Assembly: GCA_934234035.1 (NCBI GenBank)
Contig: CAKQHH010000008.1
Location: forward strand, 12,881-76,880
From: an uncultured Clostridia bacterium
GTDB taxonomy: Bacteria; Bacillota; Clostridia; Peptostreptococcales; Anaerovoracaceae
Direction: 5' to 3'
Length of the DNA: 64,000 nucleotides
A model generated the notes under the pieces. That model saw nothing but the letters and a program-made list of their open reading frames with translations. It made no database searches and had not been told where the DNA came from. Numbering within the stretch: the stretch's first letter is position 1; every line of letters starts with the position of its first letter. The translations under genes and the position numbers were made by a program. Shown piece after piece: positions 37,052 through 46,239 of this stretch.

Positions 37052-38308
37052 TTAATGTTCGATTTTCTTCATGCTGTCTGCCTTCGTTTTCGATTTCGTT
37101 ACGTATGCGGAAACCAGTTTTCCGTCTCGTACGGTAGAAATATTTACCCGGCGCACCGGATTTCCATCCTGATCGAAGTTAAACACACCGGTAGCGCAGC
37201 GCAGGTCCTTCGTGTCAGCCAAAGCATCTCGAATATCCGTCGGTTTCAAGCTTCGAGCGTTGTTAATTGCATTGATGGTAAGCATATACGCATCATACCC
37301 CAGCACCGTATTCTGGGTTGGAACATCCCGTTGTCCGTACCGATTCGCATATTTCACCAGGAACCGCTGGGTTTCTGCGGTAAACCCCGTCTCCGCGGTA
37401 CCGCCGGAATTCAGTACGTTATCCGATGTAAAAGAAATCTTAATGTCCGGATGTTTCTCTTTCATCTTCAGAAAATCTTCCGTCAGCCACTCCTGATTTC
37501 CCAGGAATCGAATATTCGTCATATTTCTTTTTTCGATTTGCTGATACAGAAGATCTGCCTTCTCCAGCCCAATCGGTGAGAATACCACTTCTGCCCCGGA
37601 TTCCTGAATCTGCTTTGCCAGTTTCGTCATATTGAACTCGTCCATTCCGATGGATTCATCCAGTACCACCTCCGGTCTGGACTTCTTTCCCTCTTTCCGA
37701 AGGCGAGCCTTAAATGCCGACCGCATCTTCTCCTGGGTACTGTCATTCTGAATGGTAATGATAGCAACCTTTTTGGCGGAAAGCTCTTTGATGGTGTATT
37801 CCGCCAGACCGGTTCCTCTCTGGTCATATGTAATGCAGGCACGGAACGCATACGGATTGTTTTCCGTAATCAGCGGGTTGCTGGCCGAAGGGGTAATCAT
37901 CGGAATTTTCGCTTTCTTCGCTTCTTCCGCGGCAATCATGGAATTCGCTTCTTCCGCACTCCCGATAATTGCTACCGGATTCAGCTTGATTAAACTCTGA
38001 ATCGCCGCCTTCGCCGTATTGGTGTCGGATTCGGTATCAATCCGGACCAGTTCCACCCGCACGCCTTTTACATTGCTGTACATGCTGTGGGCCAGCTGAA
38101 TTCCCTTGATTTCCTCTTTACCGACTTTCTTATATTGTCCGCTTTCCGGTTCAAATACGCCAACATAGATGACGTTGGAATCCTCCGTCTCCTTATCGAT
38201 GAATGTCCGGCGAAAATTATCATAACTGGTACAACCGGACAGCATCAGCACTGCCGTAAATGTAAGCATGAGACAGATTGTTTTTATAACTGTTCTGCTA
38301 ATTTTCAA
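37052..38308 (-). CDS. Substrate-binding lipoprotein of the branched-chain amino acid ABC type
   Basis: 418 residues with a lipoprotein signal peptide; the lipobox LSGC puts the lipidated Cys at residue 26. The mature part is a Leu/Ile/Val-binding-like type I periplasmic-binding fold (PVAIIGSAEEANSM, PMITPSASNPLITENNPYAFRACITYDQRGTGLAEY, VLGYDAYML). No permease or ATPase genes accompany it, so its partner is encoded elsewhere or it is a sensor. Start overlaps the dusB stop by 11 bp. Ligand unknown. Confidence 0.88.
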   Translation of the reverse strand: MKISRTVIKTICLMLTFTAVLMLSGCTSYDNFRRTFIDKETEDSNVIYVGVFEPESGQYKKVGKEEIKGIQLAHSMYSNVKGVRVELVRIDTESDTNTAKAAIQSLIKLNPVAIIGSAEEANSMIAAEEAKKAKIPMITPSASNPLITENNPYAFRACITYDQRGTGLAEYTIKELSAKKVAIITIQNDSTQEKMRSAFKARLRKEGKKSRPEVVLDESIGMDEFNMTKLAKQIQESGAEVVFSPIGLEKADLLYQQIEKRNMTNIRFLGNQEWLTEDFLKMKEKHPDIKISFTSDNVLNSGGTAETGFTAETQRFLVKYANRYGQRDVPTQNTVLGYDAYMLTINAINNARSLKPTDIRDALADTKDLRCATGVFNFDQDGNPVRRVNISTVRDGKLVSAYVTKSKTKADSMKKIEH

Positions 38309-39251
38309 GTCTTAGTACCTCTTTCAATTCTTCCCCATCTGTAATGTCGTTCACGCGGCCGCGCAGCTTTGCCGCACCGGGATAGCCTTTCGTATACCAG
38401 CCCACGTGCTTTCTCATCTCCCGCACCGCAGAATATTCACCCTTCAGGGTCACCAAACCTTCGTAGTGGCGAATCATCATTTCCGATCGTTCTTTCCAAG
38501 TGGGAGCCGTATAAGGCTCTCCGTTATATGCCGCGAGAAGGTCCTTGAAAATCCATGGATTTCCTAAAGCTCCTCGCGCAATCATCACGCCGTCACAACC
38601 GGTTTCCTTCATCATCCGGAGCGCGTCTTCGCCACAGTTCACATCTCCGTTTCCGATTACCGGTATCGTCACGTTCTCTTTCACCCGGCGAATAATGCTC
38701 CAATCCGCCGTGCCCTGATAATACTGTTCCCGAGTTCGCCCATGAACGGTGACTGCTGCTGCGCCGGCCGCCTCCGCCGCCTTTGCGCATTCTACCGCAT
38801 TCACCGACTCATCGTCGAATCCTTTTCGCATCTTTACCGTCACCGGCTTGTCGCTGTTCTTCACCGCCGCAGTCACAATATCGTATATCCGATCCGGATT
38901 CCGCATCAGTGCCGCTCCGTCTCCGTTCCGTACAACCTTTGGTACCGGACATCCCATGTTGATATCCAAAAAACAGTTCAAGCCGGAATTCAGCATCCGG
39001 GCTGCTTCACCGATAATGTCCGGTTCGCTGCCGAATATCTGAACTCCGGTCGGTCCGGCATTTTCCGGAATGTACAAGAGTTTCGGTGTTTTTCGGTCTC
39101 CGTAATACAAGCCCTTTGCGCTGACCATCTCCGTATAGGTCAGCGCCGCACCCTGCTCTTCGCACAGGGAACGCATCACCGCATCGGTGATGCCCGCAAG
39201 GGGAGCCAGCATAAAGGGATTTCGGAGTTCAATTCCACCAATATTCAACAT
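38298..39251 (-). CDS. dusB: tRNA-dihydrouridine synthase DusB
   Basis: 317-residue FMN TIM-barrel enzyme. NPFMLAPLAGITDAVMR at the N-terminus, the catalytic Cys in NMGCPVPKVVRNGDGAALM, and VMIARGALGNPWIFKD are diagnostic. Reduces uridines in the D-arm of tRNA using NADPH. It lies 3 bp after coaX. Confidence 0.95.
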   Translation of the reverse strand: MLNIGGIELRNPFMLAPLAGITDAVMRSLCEEQGAALTYTEMVSAKGLYYGDRKTPKLLYIPENAGPTGVQIFGSEPDIIGEAARMLNSGLNCFLDINMGCPVPKVVRNGDGAALMRNPDRIYDIVTAAVKNSDKPVTVKMRKGFDDESVNAVECAKAAEAAGAAAVTVHGRTREQYYQGTADWSIIRRVKENVTIPVIGNGDVNCGEDALRMMKETGCDGVMIARGALGNPWIFKDLLAAYNGEPYTAPTWKERSEMMIRHYEGLVTLKGEYSAVREMRKHVGWYTKGYPGAAKLRGRVNDITDGEELKEVLRLEN

Positions 39252-39254
39252 ATT

Positions 39255-40055
39255 CTATTTCTTTCTTACTGCTTTATTCTTCTCGTAAACCTCAACGAGA
39301 CCATCCAGTGTCAATCGCCGATCGATTACATCGATACAGGAGACCCCGCTGTCCACCATGGTCGCCATACCGCCGGTAGCGATGACCTTGATGTCCTCGT
39401 ATTTTTTTCCGTAATCCGACACCAGTTCCTTCTTCATACCCTCGATGATTCGTTCTGCCAGACCCATCTGACCGAAAATCAGACCCGCCTGCATATTCTC
39501 AATGGTATTCTTGCAAATCACCCGGTTCGGTGTTTCCAGATCCACATTCGGCAACTTCGCCGTGTGCTCAAAGAGCGCCGTCGCCGAGGTCTTAATTCCC
39601 GGCGCAATCGCACCGCCCAGGAACTCCGCATCCTCTGTTACCACGCAGAAGGTGGTCGCCGTTCCGAAGTCCACCACAATCAGCGGTCCGTCGTATTTCG
39701 CATGAGCGGCCACCGCATTCACGATTCGGTCCGAACCGATCTGACGAGGGTCGTCGCACTTAATCTTTAAGCCGGTTTTAATTCCCGTCTCCACCACCAG
39801 CGGCGTGATGTTAAAATACTTCAGGCACATGTGCTGCAGCGTAAACAGCAGTGACGGCACCACCGTTGAGATAATAGCGTCGTCAATGTCCTTCGGACTG
39901 ATTCCGTCATGGCGGAACATCTGATCGATAATGACGCCGTACTCATCCGCGCTTCGCTTGTTGTCGGTAGCCATTCTCCAGCTGCCGATCATCTTTCGAT
40001 TCTCAAAAACCCCCAGTACAACATTTGTATTCCCAACATCCACTGTCAGAAGCAT
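39255..40055 (-). CDS. coaX: Type III pantothenate kinase CoaX
   Basis: 266 residues, ASKHA fold: LTVDVGNTNVVLGVFE (phosphate loop), QIGSDRIVNAVAAHAKY and VVDFGTATTFCVV. Phosphorylates pantothenate in the first step of CoA synthesis; this type needs a monovalent cation. It starts 1 bp after the PucR-like gene ends. Confidence 0.96.
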   Translation of the reverse strand: MLLTVDVGNTNVVLGVFENRKMIGSWRMATDNKRSADEYGVIIDQMFRHDGISPKDIDDAIISTVVPSLLFTLQHMCLKYFNITPLVVETGIKTGLKIKCDDPRQIGSDRIVNAVAAHAKYDGPLIVVDFGTATTFCVVTEDAEFLGGAIAPGIKTSATALFEHTAKLPNVDLETPNRVICKNTIENMQAGLIFGQMGLAERIIEGMKKELVSDYGKKYEDIKVIATGGMATMVDSGVSCIDVIDRRLTLDGLVEVYEKNKAVRKK

Positions 40056-40056
40056 C

Positions 40057-41628
40057 CTATTGATCCTCCAGTCTTCTCAATGCCAATGCCATCGTCAAAC
40101 CCGGAATAATCCGGTTACCGGTCATTTCTGCGCCCAGAATCTCATTAATCCGCTTCAAACGATACTGTACCGTATTGTTATGAATGCTCATGAATTCTGC
40201 GGTCTTGTTGCTGTTCATGCTGGCGTCCAGCACAAAAGTCTCCAGGGTTTCCAGCAACAGTTTTCCTTTGTTGGAAGAAACTTCTCTGCTGAACGGTTCC
40301 AGCAGGTCCAGATACATCTTCTTCAGGCTGCTGCTCTGCAGGATGATATCCATGCAGTTGCAAACCATGGACATTTCGTATTTTGTAAAAACACGTTTGT
40401 ATGGGAATACGGTTTCCACGTAGTTCCAGGTTTCGTTAATCAGCTTAAATCCTTCTACCGCATTGTCCAAATTCTCAATTCCGGTGGAATGGAAAATCCG
40501 AACATTCGGCTTTCCGGCTTTCAGCGCATCAAACATGTCCAGGCAGGCATTCTTCAGTGCCATCGGCTTCTCCTCGGAAGCGCTGACATAAATCAGACCG
40601 TAGAACTCGTTCTGCTCCACCAGCGGGAGAATGCCCAGGTTGTATTTCATCTTATATTCATCGATGATATCGATGAAATCCGAATTATCGATTCCGTTGG
40701 CATAGAAGGAGCTGAGGAAAATCTTATTCTTCATGTCCGCTTCATCTACCAGTGTATAGCAGAAGGACAAGTCGTTCCGAATTGCGGCCTTGATGAATTC
40801 GGCTCTGGAATCTCTCTCCGGAGTGTACTTCCACATTCCCATCGCCAGTTCAATCACTTCTGCAAGCTTCGTGATTTCTACGGCAGAATAGTTGTCATTG
40901 TCATCCACAATCATGAGGATGTGCTTTTCGCCATTGATATCGATAATTCCCCAATAGGTAATTACATCCGAAATCTCCACCTGCGTGAATACAGACGAAT
41001 GGGTGATATCCTTTCTCTTCGCCACGTTGATGGCATTCTCGATGGTCTCCTTGTGACGGGTTTCAATCGTGAGAATCGGATTGAACTCCAGCGTCATCAG
41101 AACCACCTGGTAGTCGTTGTGTACCGCTGCCTCTTTAAGTGCACTCTGGAAATTGCTGTGCTTTTCAAAGTTCAGCAGATGATAAATGGTATTGTTCAGC
41201 AGGTTATCGCTGTAGTTGTGTCCGTAGAGGATCTTATCCATCACCTGTTCGATAACCATAGCGTAAGTCAGCTCGCCCTCATCCGCGATGGTAATTACCA
41301 GCAGGCCACTCTCTTCCGCCGCTTTGATTACGCGGCTGTCCAGCGCACGAACACCGTGCTCGTTCAGGAATACCACCAGCGTGGCAATCTGTTTTCTGCC
41401 AAATCCGGAGATTACACGGCACTGGGCCTCCACGTCATCCTTAATCTGCCAAAAATGAGTTAACACCATCTGTTCCGGCACGCCGTTTCGCTCCACGCCG
41501 GCTTCCAGATTATTTTCATCAAAAACCGATACCGAACGAACTCGCCGGTCGCTTTTTCTCATGCAAGATTCTACAGTACTGTTTCTAAACGCGTCTAACC
41601 TTAGACAATCCTCGACTGTAATTTTCAT
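40057..41628 (-). CDS. PucR-family transcriptional regulator
   Basis: 523 residues: an N-terminal PucR-type ligand domain (MKITVEDCLRLDAF, LVVFLNEHGVRALD), a central GGDEF-like/CdaR region, and a C-terminal PucR-type helix-turn-helix (VLDASMNSNKTAEFMSIHNNTVQYRLKRINEIL). Such regulators respond to purines, amino acids or similar metabolites. It is embedded in a housekeeping operon between ftsH and coaX (14 bp and 1 bp gaps). Its targets are unknown. Confidence 0.85.
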   Translation of the reverse strand: MKITVEDCLRLDAFRNSTVESCMRKSDRRVRSVSVFDENNLEAGVERNGVPEQMVLTHFWQIKDDVEAQCRVISGFGRKQIATLVVFLNEHGVRALDSRVIKAAEESGLLVITIADEGELTYAMVIEQVMDKILYGHNYSDNLLNNTIYHLLNFEKHSNFQSALKEAAVHNDYQVVLMTLEFNPILTIETRHKETIENAINVAKRKDITHSSVFTQVEISDVITYWGIIDINGEKHILMIVDDNDNYSAVEITKLAEVIELAMGMWKYTPERDSRAEFIKAAIRNDLSFCYTLVDEADMKNKIFLSSFYANGIDNSDFIDIIDEYKMKYNLGILPLVEQNEFYGLIYVSASEEKPMALKNACLDMFDALKAGKPNVRIFHSTGIENLDNAVEGFKLINETWNYVETVFPYKRVFTKYEMSMVCNCMDIILQSSSLKKMYLDLLEPFSREVSSNKGKLLLETLETFVLDASMNSNKTAEFMSIHNNTVQYRLKRINEILGAEMTGNRIIPGLTMALALRRLEDQ

Positions 41629-41642
41629 CTTTTCACACCCCT

Positions 41643-43784
41643 CTACTTTTCTTCCGTTTCGTTATCCTTCTCTTCAGAATCGCATTCGGAACTGCGTTCA
41701 ATTTCGTGAGTTTCTTCCCGGGATGAATTCTCATCCTTGGCCTTCATCGCCTCCGCTGCCTCGCCGGCTTTCAAAAGCGCCTTCAGAATTTCTTCTTTGG
41801 CCGGGGTCATCTCTTCCTCGGATCCCATAATGGACTGCTTTAATTCTTCCATGCGGGCTTCTTCCGCGGCCTTCCGCTCCGCTTCCAGGCGAGCGCTTTC
41901 TTCCGCTTCTGCAGCATTCCGCTTCTCTTTTTCTTCTTCTTCCGCCTTTACCTGAGCTTGCAGCTCTTCCGGTGTAACGGTTCCGTCATACAGTGCTTCG
42001 AACTGGGTTCCATCCAAGGTCTCTACCAGAAGCAGAGCCTGTGCTACCCTTTCCAAAGCATCATCGTGCTCCTGCAAAATCCGAATGGTTTCCGCATAGC
42101 TGTCTTCCAGAATGGAGCGGATTTCCATATCGATTTCCGATGCGATGGTTTCCGAATAATTCTGGCGGGTGGAGAAATCCTTACCCAGGAACACTTCTCC
42201 GCCGGAGTTGAAGCTTACCGGTCCCAGCTTCTCGCTGAATCCGTATTCCGTAATCATGGAACGAGCAATCTGAGTCGCACGCTCCAGGTCGTTGCTGGCT
42301 CCGGTGCTGATGTCATCCAGCTTCAGCTGCTCCGCCACACGGCCGCCCAGCAGATGCTTGATGGAGTTCAGCATATTGCCCTTGGTCTCAAAGAACTGAT
42401 CCTTCTCCGGCAGAGACATGGTGAATCCACCGGCCATACCTCTCGGAATGATGGTAATCTGATGCACCGGATCCGACTTCGGCAGGGACTTCATCACTAC
42501 CGCATGTCCGGCTTCGTGGTATGCGGTCAGCTTCCGTTCCTCCTCGGAAATCACTCGAGACTTCTTCTGCGGCCCCGCAATGACCTTTGTGGTTGCTTCT
42601 TCGATTTCATCCATACGAATCTTGGTGCCGTTGCGGCGTGCGGTCAGCAGCGCTGCCTCATTTACCAGATTCTCGATATCCGCCGGAGAGAATCCCGGTG
42701 TTCTCTTTGCCAGAACTTCCAGAGATACGTCCTCTGCCAGCGGTTTATTCTTTGTATGTACTTTGAAAATTTCTTCTCTCGCCTTTACATCCGGCATACC
42801 GATGACAATCTGGCGATCGAATCGGCCCGGTCTCAGCAGCGCCGGGTCCAGAACATCCGGACGGTTGGTGGCTGCCAGGATGATAATTCCGGCATTTTCG
42901 TCAAATCCGTCCATCTCCACCAGAAGCTGGTTCAGGGTCTGTTCTCTTTCGTCGTTTCCGCCGCCCAGGCCGGCACCTCTCTTCCGTCCTACGGCATCGA
43001 TTTCATCGATAAAAATAATGCACGGTGCATTCTTCTTTGCCTGCTCGAAGAGGTCACGAACACGGGAAGCACCCACACCGACGAACATCTCCACGAAATC
43101 CGAACCGGAAATCGTAAAGAACGGTACGCCCGCTTCACCTGCAGTGGCCTTGGAAATGTAGGTTTTACCGGTACCCGGATTACCCACCATCAGCACACCT
43201 TTCGGAATCCGCGCTCCCAACTGGGAATATTTCCCCGGATTCCGAAGGAAGTCTACGATTTCCTGAAGCTCTTCCTTTTCCTCCTTGAGGCCGGCTACAT
43301 CCTTAAAGGTGATGCTCTTTCCGTTATCCTTATACAGTTTCGCCCGATTCTTTCCGAACTGGAAGGCCTTGTTATTCCCGCCCTGGCTCATCATAAAGTA
43401 GAACAGGAAAATCAGCGCCACCACCATGATAATCGTCGGCAGAAGCGAGAAGAAGTTCACGCTGCTTTCCGGCGGATCGCTTTCCAGCGTAATCTGGTGT
43501 TTCTCCAGCATGGAATTGATGTAATGCTCTTCCACCCAGCTGATTTCCACCACCGAAGGCGCATAGGCAAATTCCACGTTGCCGTTCTTCTTCGTTCCGC
43601 TAAGCTTCCGATCTGTAATGTTCAAAGATTCATATTTCTTACCGTCCAACTGTTCCACGAACTGGGAGAATTTAATCTCCTTCGTCGAAGCAGGGTTATC
43701 CATTCCCCGGTACAGGTAGGCTGCACCCAAAACAATCATGAAGATAAGTAAATAAATACCGAAGTTCTTGCTTGCTCGTTTCAA
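41643..43784 (-). CDS. ftsH: Membrane AAA+ zinc protease FtsH
   Basis: 713 residues: two membrane segments (about 8-25 and 115-137) around an external domain, AAA module with Walker A GNPGTGKT, second region of homology [21 protein letters not shown], and zinc motif H423-E-A-G-H427. The last ~100 residues are an unusually long charged, low-complexity tail rich in Glu/Lys/Ala. The start is a TTG (43784) with AAAGGG upstream. It degrades misassembled membrane proteins and regulators. Confidence 0.96.
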   Translation of the reverse strand: MKRASKNFGIYLLIFMIVLGAAYLYRGMDNPASTKEIKFSQFVEQLDGKKYESLNITDRKLSGTKKNGNVEFAYAPSVVEISWVEEHYINSMLEKHQITLESDPPESSVNFFSLLPTIIMVVALIFLFYFMMSQGGNNKAFQFGKNRAKLYKDNGKSITFKDVAGLKEEKEELQEIVDFLRNPGKYSQLGARIPKGVLMVGNPGTGKTYISKATAGEAGVPFFTISGSDFVEMFVGVGASRVRDLFEQAKKNAPCIIFIDEIDAVGRKRGAGLGGGNDEREQTLNQLLVEMDGFDENAGIIILAATNRPDVLDPALLRPGRFDRQIVIGMPDVKAREEIFKVHTKNKPLAEDVSLEVLAKRTPGFSPADIENLVNEAALLTARRNGTKIRMDEIEEATTKVIAGPQKKSRVISEEERKLTAYHEAGHAVVMKSLPKSDPVHQITIIPRGMAGGFTMSLPEKDQFFETKGNMLNSIKHLLGGRVAEQLKLDDISTGASNDLERATQIARSMITEYGFSEKLGPVSFNSGGEVFLGKDFSTRQNYSETIASEIDMEIRSILEDSYAETIRILQEHDDALERVAQALLLVETLDGTQFEALYDGTVTPEELQAQVKAEEEEKEKRNAAEAEESARLEAERKAAEEARMEELKQSIMGSEEEMTPAKEEILKALLKAGEAAEAMKAKDENSSREETHEIERSSECDSEEKDNETEEK

Positions 43785-43852
43785 TTTAATGATTCCCTTT
43801 CTATCGATAACAATAAAATTTGTTTATTTACACAAACTGCTAGGTTATTCTA

Positions 43853-45301
43853 TCATAGGCAATCGGTGATTTCAAGAAATAAAAACGCTTTTGACCCTTC
43901 CTCAATCTGATACTTTTGTGAAATCCTTCCTTTTTTCCGTTCCACTTCATTTGGGATTCCGGAATCCGGAAGAATCCAAAGTATTTCTCCACCGATTGCG
44001 ATCATCTCCAGCCGGTCCCGAAACTCCTTTGGGATTTTTCGGTCCACCATGTAATCCTGGATTTTCTTGTGCTTTCCCCCGGCGATACCGATTCGGTCTC
44101 CGGCCTTTCGGGTTCGCAGCATCAGCTTTTTTTCCGGATCCGGATATTCCCGGCAAAGCTTATCGTAGTCCAGCACTGCACACGGCATCGATTCCTTCCG
44201 GGCATTTCGGACGTCTTCGAAGGCCGCGGAGTCTTTTTTTAGGACCTTCACCCGAAAGTGATGCCGCACTTCCGTTGCACGCCCGTCGTCCGGTGCCGTT
44301 TTTCGGAACACCAGCTTCTCGTAGCGGCGCTCCGCCCGCCAGCCACCGGGCAGATTCACAGAGGCGGAAGGATTCTCCGACTGCAAGATGTTCAGGACGT
44401 TCTCCACGATGGTGTACCGAAGGTTTTCGTCACCGCTGCATTCCCGAATCACTTGAGCCACCACCCGACGGGCCATCGCCGGATGCAGCGCCCGAATCCC
44501 GGCCGCGTCCAGAATCTGTTCGCCCTTCGGCGTTTCCCGCTGAAGCGCGGCGAGAGCGGTGCGGGTCTGCTCTTCCATGTAATCCTCTTCCGGGGCGGCG
44601 ATGTTCGCCAGGCTTTGCAGCGCCTCTTTGACCTCAGGGTTAAAATATTTCTCCAGATAGGGGATCAGCTCCCGGCGAATTCGGTTCCGGGTATACTCCA
44701 CGCTATCGTTGCTTTCGTCGTAGTTGGGGCGAAGCGCGTGCTCAGCCACATAGTCTTCAATTTCCTTTCGGGAGGTGGACAGCAGCGGGCGGACGATGGT
44801 GTATCCCTTCTCATCCGACCGAGCGGACGGGATTCCCGCCAGTCCTCGGATTCCGGTACCTCGCACGATGCGCTGCAGCAGGGTTTCGCACTGATCGTCT
44901 CCGTTGTGGGCCAGGGCGATGCGGATGCGTTCCTTCGGAATCCCTTCCCGCAGAAGCTCCTCCGCCACTTCATCGAAAATCCGGTACCGCGCCGTTCGTC
45001 CCGCCTCTTCCAAAGAGCATTTCTGCTCCCGGGCAATGCTTCGGCAGTCGATGCGGCGAACCCGACAGGGCAGATTCCATTCTCGGCAGATTTCCGCCGC
45101 ATGGCGCTCTTCCCCATCGGCGTTCTCCCGCAATTGATGGTTCACGTGAACGGGAACGATATTCAGATTTTCCGGAGATTCCAGCTCTTTCAAAATATGA
45201 AGCAATGTCAGAGAGTCCGGTCCCCCGGACAATCCCAGAATCACCGTGCTGTTTTTCGGAATCATTCCGCCTTGCTGTACTCTTTTTACCAGTCCGTCCA
45301 T
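43853..45301 (-). CDS. tilS: tRNA-Ile lysidine synthetase TilS
   Basis: 482 residues. PP-loop SGGPDS at 25-30, conserved RRIDCRSIAREQKCSLEEAGRTARY and ALAHNGDDQCETLLQRI, then TilS substrate-binding and C-terminal domains (MLRTRKAGDRIG, KKIQDYMVDRKIPKEFRD). It converts C34 of the AUA-decoding tRNA-Ile to lysidine. Often found beside ftsH in Bacillota, as here. Confidence 0.96.
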   Translation of the reverse strand: MDGLVKRVQQGGMIPKNSTVILGLSGGPDSLTLLHILKELESPENLNIVPVHVNHQLRENADGEERHAAEICREWNLPCRVRRIDCRSIAREQKCSLEEAGRTARYRIFDEVAEELLREGIPKERIRIALAHNGDDQCETLLQRIVRGTGIRGLAGIPSARSDEKGYTIVRPLLSTSRKEIEDYVAEHALRPNYDESNDSVEYTRNRIRRELIPYLEKYFNPEVKEALQSLANIAAPEEDYMEEQTRTALAALQRETPKGEQILDAAGIRALHPAMARRVVAQVIRECSGDENLRYTIVENVLNILQSENPSASVNLPGGWRAERRYEKLVFRKTAPDDGRATEVRHHFRVKVLKKDSAAFEDVRNARKESMPCAVLDYDKLCREYPDPEKKLMLRTRKAGDRIGIAGGKHKKIQDYMVDRKIPKEFRDRLEMIAIGGEILWILPDSGIPNEVERKKGRISQKYQIEEGSKAFLFLEITDCL

Positions 45302-45319
45302 GGTCCTTTCGTCCCTTCG

Positions 45320-46165
45320 TTACTCTTGTTCGTCCTTTGGAATGTCGAAGAATCGGCAGCCGTTGGCGTAGAGAATTTCTTCCGCCGTTTCGTATTCCAT
45401 ATCTTTAATCAATGCAATTCGCCGAATGATGTGTTCGATATACGGCGACCGGTTCGGCCGTCCCCGGAAGGGTTCCGGTGTGAGATACGGTGCATCGGTT
45501 TCCGTCATGATAAATTGGATAGGAACCTGCTTCGCCACTTCCACCGTTTTTCGGCCGTTCTTGAAGGTCACCGGTCCGCCGATGGAAATGGTGGCCCCCA
45601 AAGCCACGTATTCCTTGGCCAATTCCGCCGAGCCGGAGAAACAGTGGAGCTGCACCCGGGCATCCGGAACCGGCTGACCCTTTTCATCCGGTCGCATCGG
45701 GAAAGCCGCCTTTCGCTCTTCCGAAAACAAGCCTTCCTCTTTCAGTATGTCCAGCGTCAGCTGATTGGCATCCCGGGTGTGAATCATCACCGGCACCTGA
45801 TGCCTCATGCCGATCCGAAGCTGCTTCCGGAACAACTCAATCTGTTCTTCCTTCGTGTCTTTGCCGTAATGGAAATCCAGTCCGATTTCTCCCAGCGCCT
45901 GCACCTTTCGATGGGCCAGCATCTCTTCAATGCGCGCCAAATCTTCCTCCGTGTATTCCGCCGCATGCTCCGGGTGGATGCCCACCGCCGCATAGCACCA
46001 GGAATATTTTTCCGCATCTTCAATGGCCTTCCGGGAAGATGCCACCGAGTCGCCTGCGTCGATGATGATTCCCACATCCGATGCGGCGATTTCTTCCGCT
46101 CGCTGCGTCCGCTCTTCCTCGTCAAAACCCTCAAAATTCAAATGTGTATGTGCGTCGAATATCAT
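45320..46165 (-). CDS. tatD: TatD family metal-dependent hydrolase
   Basis: 281 residues from the ATG at 46165 (MIFDAHTHLN), which has AGGAG 5 nt upstream; an upstream extension crosses the terminator hairpin. Metal ligands: DAHTHLN at the start, GEIGLDFHY, PVMIHTRDA, CFSGSAE and TETDAPYLTPEPFRGRPN. TatD proteins have 3'-5' DNase activity. Often linked to metG, which is immediately upstream here but separated by an intrinsic terminator. Confidence 0.94.
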   Translation of the reverse strand: MIFDAHTHLNFEGFDEEERTQRAEEIAASDVGIIIDAGDSVASSRKAIEDAEKYSWCYAAVGIHPEHAAEYTEEDLARIEEMLAHRKVQALGEIGLDFHYGKDTKEEQIELFRKQLRIGMRHQVPVMIHTRDANQLTLDILKEEGLFSEERKAAFPMRPDEKGQPVPDARVQLHCFSGSAELAKEYVALGATISIGGPVTFKNGRKTVEVAKQVPIQFIMTETDAPYLTPEPFRGRPNRSPYIEHIIRRIALIKDMEYETAEEILYANGCRFFDIPKDEQE

Positions 46166-46181
46166 GTTTCTCCTCAAGTTG

Positions 46182-46218
46182 AAAAAAATGGGTCTCGAGA
46201 TGCATGCTCTCAAGACCC
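46182..46218 (-). terminator. Intrinsic terminator between metG and tatD
   Basis: Minus strand: 11-bp stem GGGTCTTGAGA/TCTCGAGACCC (one wobble) with a 7-nt loop, followed by seven Ts. It ends the metG transcript only 17 nt before the tatD ATG, leaving no room for a downstream promoter. Confidence 0.88.
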
Positions 46219-46239
46219 GTTCTCTCTGTTATGCGATAT

